Below are positions 14,997 to 21,172 of a DNA stretch of 64,000 nucleotides, piece after piece (position 1 is the first letter of the stretch; each line of letters starts with the position of its first letter). Under the pieces are notes generated by a model. The model worked only from the letters and a program-made list of their open reading frames with translations, did not search any database and had not been told where the DNA came from. This DNA comes from Hymenobacter fodinae (GTDB lineage Bacteria; Bacteroidota; Bacteroidia; Cytophagales; Hymenobacteraceae). The stretch spans positions 248,001 through 312,000 of the forward strand of contig NZ_SRLA01000002.1 in the NCBI RefSeq assembly GCF_004745825.1, read 5' to 3'. Both the position numbers and the translations under genes were made by a program.

Positions 14997-16028
14997 ATGA
15001 GCACGTTCGGACGATTCTTTGGCGCGGCCTTGCCGCCGACAGCCCCGGCCCCAGCCCGGCGGGAGGGCACGTCGGGGTTTCAGCTCCTGGAAAAGCTGCA
15101 GCGCCAACCCCTAGACCTGCGCTTGGAAGTAGTGTTGGCTGATTTACTGGCCTACGGCTACCAGTTTGACGAGTTTATTGTGCGCCCGGTGAGCCTGTTT
15201 GCTCGGCGGTACCGCCGCGATATTGGCACCGTTACGGAAGAGCAAACGGAGCGGTGGCACAGCCCCCGCACTGCCATTGAAGTGCACCGCGAAGGCCTCT
15301 ACGATGCGCTGCCCCAGCAGCTGTTTCACCAGCCCGGCGACCCAACGCCCGGCCAGGGTGTGCGCGCCATGATTGAGGATATTCAGGCGCAGCGGCGGCG
15401 CGAAAAAGCCACCCGCCGCTTTTTTTTGCCCTTCGAGCAGGAGTTTTACCGCTTCCGGGTGCTGCTGGAGCAGGAGGAGCGCCGGTACATGACCAACCTA
15501 TCGGCGCAGTGGTACAATGAGGTGCTGGCGCGGTTCTGGGAGCTGGCGGGGCAGCTGCCCCCGCGGCAGGTAACTACGTTACTCTATCTGCTACCACTGG
15601 CTCACCGCATTGTAGGGGACCTGCCGCGCACCCAGCAAGTATTTGAAAGTGTGCTAGAGGTACCAGTGCGGTTGCGCACGGTAGCTCCGCTGTCGTTTCC
15701 GTCCGACGTATTGCAGGAAACCAGTGCTTCGCCCGGAGCCGTGCTAGGTCAGGGGGAACTCGGCCGCGACTTCGTGCTGAGCGGTGCTTATCAGGAAACC
15801 CTACCGGCTCTCGAAATCTCCCTGCTAGGGCTGTCTACCCCAGAGCTGGAACTGTACCTGGCCCCGGATAGCTGGCAAACTCGGGCCCTGAAAATCCTGT
15901 GCAATTACTTTATCGCCTTTGAAACCGATGTGGTGCTTCACTACGAAATGGCTGCTTCCAGCCAGTCGTTCGTGCTGGCAGACGAGGGCGAAACGGCCGT
16001 GCTGGGGTATACCACCGTAGGCCTGTAA
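14997..16028 (+). CDS. tssG: T6SS baseplate subunit, TssG-like
   Basis: The protein has 343 residues from the ATG at 14997; an ATG 54 bases upstream is in frame but gives an unlikely leader. The N-terminal F-Q-L-L-E-K-L-Q-R-Q-P-L-D-L-R-L-E-V-V-L-A-D-L segment, the P-V-S-L-F-A-R-R-Y strand and the middle I-V-G-D-L-P-R-T-Q-Q-V-F-E-S-V-L-E-V-P-V-R-L pattern resemble divergent TssG proteins of subtype iii. TssG pairs with two TssF copies in the baseplate wedge. No other tssG candidate is in the locus, which supports the call. It is the only rightward gene beside tssH in the core. Confidence 0.72.
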   Translation: MSTFGRFFGAALPPTAPAPARREGTSGFQLLEKLQRQPLDLRLEVVLADLLAYGYQFDEFIVRPVSLFARRYRRDIGTVTEEQTERWHSPRTAIEVHREGLYDALPQQLFHQPGDPTPGQGVRAMIEDIQAQRRREKATRRFFLPFEQEFYRFRVLLEQEERRYMTNLSAQWYNEVLARFWELAGQLPPRQVTTLLYLLPLAHRIVGDLPRTQQVFESVLEVPVRLRTVAPLSFPSDVLQETSASPGAVLGQGELGRDFVLSGAYQETLPALEISLLGLSTPELELYLAPDSWQTRALKILCNYFIAFETDVVLHYEMAASSQSFVLADEGETAVLGYTTVGL

Positions 16029-16076
16029 GTAAGAGGCCTAGCGCCCTGGCAGTGGCCTAGGTGGCCCACAATGCCA

Positions 16077-16449
16077 CTATTTGGTGGGGTGGATGTTGGA
16101 AAACGCGTGGCTTTCCACATCGAAGGTGCAGGTGGTGTCGTAGGGGGTGTACTCATCCGTCAGTAACAGCACCGTTTGCTGGCGCTGGTGTTGCTCAAAC
16201 CATATGGCGTACACGCCGTGCACGGGGTGCCGTAGCTTGGGCATGGCCGGCCGGGCCTTCACTGAGCCATCGGCGCTATAATAGTGTCAGATTCCGCGAG
16301 CCATTTTCCCGGACGTCCGACTGAATCAGCACTTCGTCCAGGTGCTGAATGTGGTGAGCCGCTACTGTGTACCGAAACGTGAGCTTGACCCACTGGCCCG
16401 CGTGTTGCCAAGTAACCACCTTTGCCCCAACCCTGAAGTCCGTAATCAT
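16077..16449 (-). pseudogene. Frameshifted small gene beside tssG
   Basis: Two leftward frames join into one plausible protein of about 123 residues if a single-base shift near 16281-16290 is removed. The first part begins M-I-T-D-F-R-V-G-A-K-V-V-T-W and reaches N-L-T-L-L-stop. The second continues Y-Y-S-A-D-G-S-V-K-A-R-P and ends F-S-N-I-H-P-T-K. The interval is 373 bases, one more than a multiple of three, as expected for one inserted base. The beta-rich, soluble character would fit a small immunity or accessory protein, but no family is recognised. A sequencing or assembly error is a real alternative. Confidence 0.6.
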
Positions 16450-16510
16450 AAGAGCTGCATAATAAGTAACTCCGTGATTTGCACCACAACGCACATACGG
16501 AAGAGGTGGC

Positions 16511-17053
16511 CTAGCTTACTAGAGGCAAAGGTTCAAATGTAAGTGGCAGCGCGGAGTAGCCAGGCCCCAGCATTAGCTTAACGGCTACGGCATCGGTGCA
16601 CTTCTCTACGAAGGCGTACAGGTCAGGAGCGCCGTAACGGATGCCGCCCATTCGGGCCATCAAAACATAGATCGGGAATTCATTATCAGCAGCGCGGTGG
16701 GCCACGTTCCAGGCGAGATATTCCCCGTTTTCGCTCATAGCAAAGGGGACCAAGGACTGCTCAATTCCTGGGTAGCCATCAGGCTCTATAAATAGCGGGT
16801 CGTGCTCCATTTCTTCATAGAACTCGTCCATGTGCCGCCGAATTATCGTGCTGCGAATGGTCCAAGAATCGGGATGATGGCCTAGCGGAATGTAGAGCAG
16901 AAAAAGACCGCAGAGCTTGCCCCAGCCGAGTTGGGTAACAAACCTCACATAAGAAGGCGGAAAGCCCACCCCATCGGCAAACCGGTAAGATGCTAGGCCA
17001 CTAGCATCTGATGTGGTAATAGGCCCTGAATGAAGCTGATCGAAAATAAGCAT
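16511..17053 (-). CDS. SMI1/KNR4 (SUKH) family immunity-like protein
   Basis: The 180-residue soluble protein resembles the SUKH superfamily, which is widespread as toxin immunity proteins in polymorphic toxin loci. Seen: the P-P-S-Y-V-R-F-V-T-Q-L-G-W-G motif (family core L-P-x-x-Y-x-x-F-L-x-x-x-G-G-G), a following hydrophobic strand G-L-F-L-L-Y-I-P-L, then P-F-A-M-S-E-N-G-E-Y-L-A-W-N, typical of the late G-D/E-x-x-x-W-D segment. It is the distal gene of the leftward immunity array; the toxin it may block is not in the window. Confidence 0.7.
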   Translation of the reverse strand: MLIFDQLHSGPITTSDASGLASYRFADGVGFPPSYVRFVTQLGWGKLCGLFLLYIPLGHHPDSWTIRSTIIRRHMDEFYEEMEHDPLFIEPDGYPGIEQSLVPFAMSENGEYLAWNVAHRAADNEFPIYVLMARMGGIRYGAPDLYAFVEKCTDAVAVKLMLGPGYSALPLTFEPLPLVS

Positions 17054-17195
17054 GCACAGGGGAGGTAATCAGCTGCCTTAGATCAGCTAAGTGAACAACC
17101 AGAAACTTTGGTGTCGGCTTTGGCTTCCCTAATGGCCGCGTACTACCCTAGACCATAAGTATAACTTAAACCAGCGGATGGCTTGCAGGCATAAA

Positions 17196-17771
17196 CTAAG
17201 CAGTTGCCGAATCCCAAACTTTCGCTTGGTCATTCAAATAAATGCCTGATAAACCGTGCTCGCGACAAGCAGCAACAAATTCGCCAGATATAAATCGCGT
17301 AACTGGGTCATCTGAAATGCGAAATATATGCTTGCCTCGCAGACGGTCAGCGTGGAACGCAAATTTATTGATACCCACACAGCGACCGTCGGAAAGTATT
17401 TCGTCGCTCTCTGTTCGTTCGCGGTCTAAATACTCGCCTTCGTCAAGCACATTAACTAAATAGTAAGGGCCGACCTCCGTCTTATAAGGCAACAATTCAA
17501 CGCTTTTACCTAATAGTGGTCGTAGTATGTCTACAGCTTTTTGACTGAAAACGAGCACTCCATCACTAACCAAGGAGCCTAAATCTGCTATTTTCTCGCG
17601 TGTATCAATTACACCGAAAAATGTAGGCTGCCAATGTTTGCCCACGCGTTCTTTGGTGTCAAAATAAGTCTCTACTATCTCATCTATATAATCTATGTGG
17701 TCATTATTCTTATCCCAGTCAAACGGGACGCTGTAATCAGCAACGTTAGTATTATAATAATATATTTCCAT
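17196..17771 (-). CDS. Imm11-type immunity protein, copy 1
   Basis: The 191-residue protein is the most distal of three related Imm11 (formerly DUF1629)-type genes. Family-like features: a D-G-V-L-V-F-S-Q-K strand, the V-E-L-L-P-Y-K-T-E-V strand, Y-Y-L-V-N-V-L-D-E-G-E-Y-L-D-R, a late H-I-F-R-I-S-D and F-I-S-G-E-F-V-A-A-C-R-E-H-G-L-S-G-I-Y-L. It is about the same length as copy 2, closely similar throughout and separated from it by only 5 bases, which indicates a tandem duplication. Base composition is AT-richer than the T6SS core. The cognate toxin is unknown. Confidence 0.75.
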   Translation of the reverse strand: MEIYYYNTNVADYSVPFDWDKNNDHIDYIDEIVETYFDTKERVGKHWQPTFFGVIDTREKIADLGSLVSDGVLVFSQKAVDILRPLLGKSVELLPYKTEVGPYYLVNVLDEGEYLDRERTESDEILSDGRCVGINKFAFHADRLRGKHIFRISDDPVTRFISGEFVAACREHGLSGIYLNDQAKVWDSATA

Positions 17772-17776
17772 GGCGC

Positions 17777-18352
17777 CTAAGAGGTTGTTGATTCCCAGAC
17801 CTTTGACTCTTCTGTCAGGTCAATGCCTGTCAGCTGATGTTGACGGCACGCTTCAACAAATTCGCCGGATATAAATCGGGAAGTCAACTTGTCTGAGATT
17901 CGGAAGATATGCTTACCGCGCAGACGATTGGCATGAAAGGCATACCTGTTAATGCCAGCACAACGACCGTCAGGCATGATTCTATCACAATCGGTATGTA
18001 CCCGATCTAAGTACTCTCCTTCGTCGAGTACGTTGACTAAGTAATAAGTGCCGACTTCGGTAGAATAAGGCAGTAATTCAACTTCCGTACCTAAGAGTGG
18101 TTGGAGCGCATCTACGGCTTTTTGGCTAAAAACGAGGACTCCATCGCTCACCAAGAACCCTAAGTCTGCAACCTTCTTCCGTGGATCAAGAATTCCAAAA
18201 AAAGGAGGATCCCAATATTTACTTGCTCGTGCCCTCCCATCAAAATACGTTTCTACTATTTCATCTAGGTAGTCACTGTTGACATCGTCATCGTCCCAAT
18301 CAAAGGGAACACTGTACGCATCAGAATCTGTGGTGTATTTATAAACTTTCAT
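17777..18352 (-). CDS. Imm11-type immunity protein, copy 2
   Basis: The 191-residue paralogue of copies 1 and 3 shares the same landmarks: Y-S-V-P-F-D-W-D-D-D-D near residue 13, P-F-F-G-I-L-D-P-R-K-K-V-A-D-L-G, V-F-S-Q-K-A-V, L-L-P-Y-S-T-E-V-G-T-Y-Y-L-V-N-V, and the Imm11-like ending R-F-I-S-G-E-F-V-E-A-C-R-Q-H-Q-L-T-G-I-D-L. Just upstream lies a relic of an effector core gene, so this copy may once have been the immunity gene directly behind a now-deleted toxin. That is inference. Confidence 0.75.
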   Translation of the reverse strand: MKVYKYTTDSDAYSVPFDWDDDDVNSDYLDEIVETYFDGRARASKYWDPPFFGILDPRKKVADLGFLVSDGVLVFSQKAVDALQPLLGTEVELLPYSTEVGTYYLVNVLDEGEYLDRVHTDCDRIMPDGRCAGINRYAFHANRLRGKHIFRISDKLTSRFISGEFVEACRQHQLTGIDLTEESKVWESTTS

Positions 18353-18414
18353 TTAACTGTTTATCTACAAATGTCAACATATGCTGGTTTTTCTAGCTAA
18401 ACGTAAAGATTTGA

Positions 18415-18556
18415 TTACCTCAATAACTCAGGTTCTACCCGCACGCCGGCTTTGGCCCCCATCATGGCCGCCGTGGCCGTGCCGAAGCTCAGTACCCCCG
18501 CCGCCACCGAGGCTACGTCCCACACCAATAAGGCTGCGTTCAGGGCTACGCCTTCA
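18415..18556 (-). pseudogene. Relic of a DUF4280/HINT-type effector core
   Basis: About 110 bases here (18442-18553) are close to the segment 22291-22398 inside the intact PoNe effector. Translated leftward, the relic reads A-L-N-A-A-L-L-V-W-D-V-A-S-V-A-A-G-V-L-S and continues through M-M-G-A-K-A-G-V-R, matching effector residues about 177-213 with only a few differences. It then diverges to V-E-P-E-L-L-R-stop. No start codon, PAAR part, HINT part or toxin remains. It shows that a second effector of the same architecture once stood between the immunity genes. Confidence 0.85.
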
Positions 18557-18581
18557 ATTGTGCATCACGTACTACGTACCC

Positions 18582-19178
18582 TTAATGTAATGGCGGCAAT
18601 TCTTTGAAAGAAACGAGGCTAAAACTCGTTGCGCTGAAGAACACTTGGTCGCCTACTTGAGCTATAGCTTCCAGTTGCTCCAAGGCCCGTACGCCAAGGG
18701 CTAGCACCCCAAAATCAGTGTACAATAAAGGCACGGCTTCGTAAGGCTCGATTGGGAAACCAAGCGGATGGTAAGCAGTTGAGATGCGGTCATAGTCGTC
18801 CTGAAAGCCCGGTATGTTCTCATAGTCCCCGCCTAGCTCCAGTTCGAGGAGGCGGTAACGCGCTAGTAAGTCTGGAAAGAAAACAACGCTGAGTTGGGAC
18901 CCTAGGTAACGGCCTAGCGTGTGCGCTGCGCCAACTGGTTCCAGATCGAGGTCACCAAATTCTGTCAGATAGATAAGCATCTCCCCGGACTGCCCTGCCA
19001 ACGCTGGTACTTCAAGCGGAAACTGCCGTGCGTCGAGGCGCAGAGCGGAGCCCTTGGAAAGAGTGACGGCGACTTCATAAGCGTACACTTTGCCTTGGTG
19101 CACTAGTGAAGGCACAACAGCCTCAACGGTGCCCCGGGGCAAGCGCACAGCTTGGACTAACGGATAGGCTTCCATCAT
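18582..19178 (-). CDS. Unknown protein coupled to Imm11 copy 3
   Basis: The 198-residue soluble protein has no recognised family. It is rich in Leu, Val and aromatic residues, with alternating strands (for example M-L-I-Y-L-T-E-F-G-D-L-D-L-E and L-L-Y-T-D-F-G-V-L-A-L-G-V-R). Its start overlaps the stop of Imm11 copy 3 by 4 bases (ATGA), the classic arrangement for translational coupling. An immunity role is likely from context only. It is GC-richer than its Imm11 neighbours, so it may have a separate origin. Confidence 0.65.
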   Translation of the reverse strand: MMEAYPLVQAVRLPRGTVEAVVPSLVHQGKVYAYEVAVTLSKGSALRLDARQFPLEVPALAGQSGEMLIYLTEFGDLDLEPVGAAHTLGRYLGSQLSVVFFPDLLARYRLLELELGGDYENIPGFQDDYDRISTAYHPLGFPIEPYEAVPLLYTDFGVLALGVRALEQLEAIAQVGDQVFFSATSFSLVSFKELPPLH

Positions 19179-19765
19179 CCAGCCGGAGTTGCCAAATCCC
19201 AGACTTTGTTTCCTTCTTCCATATCGATGCCTGTCAGTTTGTGCTTACGGCAGGCAGCGATAAATTCGTCGGAAACGTATCTAAACACTGGACTATCTGG
19301 TATTCTAAAGATAGGTTTTCCTTTCACCAAATCTGCCCGAAATACAAATTCGCTGATACCAGCACATAATCCATTGGATAGTATTTCCCTGCACTTTGTC
19401 TGTTTTCGATCTAAGTAATTGCCCACGTCCAATACGTTAACGAGATAGTAGGTGCCTACCTCCGTTGGGTAGGGGAGCAACTCTACACTATCCCCCAGTA
19501 GTGGTTGCAATACGTCCACAACTCGCTGACTAAAAACAATACGCTCACTTCCCGCTAACGTACCCAGGTCGCCCACCTTCACGCGTGGATCGATTACACC
19601 AAAGAAGGGAGGGTGCCAGTTGTCACCGACCCGCTGGTGTTTATCGAAGTACGTGTCCACGATGTGACTTACGTAGTCAATATTGTTGTCATCGTCATCC
19701 CAATCAAATGGGACGCTGTACTGATCAGAATCTTCTATGAATTTGTAAATCTGCATTCTTCGCAT
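19175..19765 (-). CDS. Imm11-type immunity protein, copy 3
   Basis: The 196-residue member of the Imm11-type trio shares D-Q-Y-S-V-P-F-D-W-D-D-D-D, P-P-F-F-G-V-I-D-P-R-V-K-V-G-D-L-G, V-F-S-Q-R-V-V, L-L-P-Y-P-T-E-V-G-T-Y-Y-L-V-N-V-L-D and the ending F-I-A-A-C-R-K-H-K-L-T-G-I-D-M. It overlaps the next gene by 4 bases. A terminator lies about 150 bases upstream, so this gene probably has its own promoter in 19766-19917. The ATG at 19765 is followed in frame by a second Met five codons later, which would also be a reasonable start. Confidence 0.75.
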   Translation of the reverse strand: MRRMQIYKFIEDSDQYSVPFDWDDDDNNIDYVSHIVDTYFDKHQRVGDNWHPPFFGVIDPRVKVGDLGTLAGSERIVFSQRVVDVLQPLLGDSVELLPYPTEVGTYYLVNVLDVGNYLDRKQTKCREILSNGLCAGISEFVFRADLVKGKPIFRIPDSPVFRYVSDEFIAACRKHKLTGIDMEEGNKVWDLATPAG

Positions 19766-19917
19766 TTACAATCGTCCTTTAAATATGCCGATTTCCATTT
19801 CGGAACGCAACGCTTCAAGTTCTCTCAGAACTTGACCTTTACCTCCAAGCTTCTCAGTTTCTTTTAGTCGGTCTCTTACGTAAATGGCATCTTGGCCATT
19901 GTACGAATAAATAAAAA
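19766..19917 (-). other. Possible promoter region or C-terminal remnant upstream of Imm11 copy 3
   Basis: A leftward open frame ends immediately before the Imm11 copy 3 start and reads ...K-L-G-G-K-G-Q-V-L-R-E-L-E-A-L-R-S-E-M, then I-G-I-F-K-G-R-L-stop. It looks protein-like (a charged amphipathic helix), but its only upstream starts lie within or beyond a terminator hairpin. It may be the tail of a lost toxin or small gene, or a chance frame inside the promoter region of the immunity operon. Confidence 0.3.
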
Positions 19918-19941
19918 AAGCCTCGACATAAATCGAGGCTT
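19918..19941 (-). terminator. Intrinsic terminator inside the immunity array
   Basis: A 9-base arm pair (19918-19926 and 19933-19941) with a 6-base loop is followed on the minus strand by seven T residues. It lies 60 bases past the end of the split gene and should end the vgrG-effector-immunity transcript, dividing the array into two transcription units. Confidence 0.8.
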
Positions 19942-20001
19942 CCCTTTTTCTAATCAGCAAACTGTTGCAATGAAATCAAGAATCGTGTAGGCTAAACGGT
20001 T

Positions 20002-20361
20002 TTACTCATCGTCTTCATCATACAGCAACGTCATAAGCATATCACCATCCTTATTATTGATATGGTCTCGTTGCCCATCTTGCTCATAATACAATTGAAA
20101 TTTGCCGGTTACTCCAATATTGCTCGCTCCATCTAATAACGACAACAATATTCCTACGCTATCTTCAACTATGACTCATACATATTTCAAAAGTTCTTCC
20201 TGCTCCTCTTTACTCAACGCCTGCAACTTCATTTTGAGTTGCCCCTGAGCAGAACTTTGATATTTCGCTTCCACCGGAGTTAACAGCATGGCCCTGTAAT
20301 CAGCAACAGCTTGATCAATGCCATATTTCTTAAGCCGTTCAACAAATTCAATTTGATCCAT
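20002..20361 (-). pseudogene. Small gene interrupted by an in-frame TGA
   Basis: A leftward frame starts at ATG 20361 (M-D-Q-I-E-F-V-E-R-L-K-K-Y) and reaches TGA at 20178-20176 after 61 residues. The same frame continues without another stop for 57 codons to TAA at 20002. The continuation is clearly protein-like (D-S-V-G-I-L-L-S-L-L-D-G-A-S-N-I, then Q-L-Y-Y-E-Q-D-G-Q-R-D) and ends in an acidic tail. Replacing TGA with CGA or another sense codon gives a coherent protein of about 119 residues. I read this as a nonsense mutation in a small immunity or accessory gene. AT-rich. Confidence 0.7.
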
Positions 20362-20398
20362 GAGTTTTATTTACTTTCTGATTGCTGATGATGAGATA

Positions 20399-21157
20399 CT
20401 ATAATGTTCTTGCGAAGTTCACAGCATCAGATGGGTAATGCGGCATTGTATTATAGTTAGTGTCATCTAAGCCAAAAGCCAGTGTTACAGCCGCGGCTTC
20501 CCAAGCCCAGTAGCCGAAAAAACTACCTTGTTTGTGCGTATCGTGCCAGGATACCTTTTTTAGATTTTTGTACCAACCCTGAAGAAATCTCTGCACTAAG
20601 ATGGGCTGCTCAACAGGTACGGCATCAATGGCATCATACAAGGGCTGGTACGCTTTGGGATACACCAATTGAGTGGTGGGAGGGCGTTGATTAGCTAACC
20701 ATGGCAAGCGACGCAAAATCAGACGTTCAATCAGTGCGTCTTGGCCGACGTTGCTAATACAGGCGACAAGTCGTAGCCATAATGCCTCCTCTAAATCGAA
20801 GAGGTAGGCCCATGCCAGCATTCGCAAAGCATCCGTATAGTTATCCAGATAGCGCACATCTGCTGTGATAGGGGCAGCAAACTCAAAGGGTTCGTGCGCT
20901 GGATGGTTTAGATATTGCTCCCATTTACGAATCAGATCGGGGAAATCCGTTGCTAGTTCCGCTAACGCATCACCACGCGAATAGCGTCCTTGCAATATGT
21001 CAACACTGAGATAAAAAATATTAGCGTAAACACTATCCAGTTTAGCGTATTGGCTTGGATTGCTCGCTACGCCAATTTCTCTTTTCGTAACTTCATTAAG
21101 ACGAGACTCTATCCTCTCATCAAAGTAAGAGATGTCTTTGTGCTGTTCACGTTGCAT
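20399..21157 (-). CDS. PoNi immunity protein (PoNe partner)
   Basis: The 252-residue helical protein matches the PoNi family (formerly DUF1910/DUF1911), which neutralises PoNe DNase effectors. Seen: an N-terminal helical region (Y-F-D-E-R-I-E-S-R-L), the D-N-Y-T-D-A-L-R-M-L-A-W-A-Y-L-F segment, the middle L-V-A-C-I-S-N-V-G-Q-D-A-L-I-E-R-L-I, and the C-terminal signature G-Y-W-A-W-E-A-A-A-V-T-L-A-F-G-L-D-D followed by H-Y-P-S-D-A-V. It lies 15 bases after the PoNe effector on the same strand, as expected for a toxin-immunity pair. Confidence 0.88.
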   Translation of the reverse strand: MQREQHKDISYFDERIESRLNEVTKREIGVASNPSQYAKLDSVYANIFYLSVDILQGRYSRGDALAELATDFPDLIRKWEQYLNHPAHEPFEFAAPITADVRYLDNYTDALRMLAWAYLFDLEEALWLRLVACISNVGQDALIERLILRRLPWLANQRPPTTQLVYPKAYQPLYDAIDAVPVEQPILVQRFLQGWYKNLKKVSWHDTHKQGSFFGYWAWEAAAVTLAFGLDDTNYNTMPHYPSDAVNFARTL

Positions 21158-21172
21158 TGTAAATCTTGGCTG

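Noticed and set aside
20002..20361. TGA as selenocysteine or programmed recoding
   Set aside because: No SECIS-like hairpin or selenium gene context is visible; a plain nonsense mutation is simpler.
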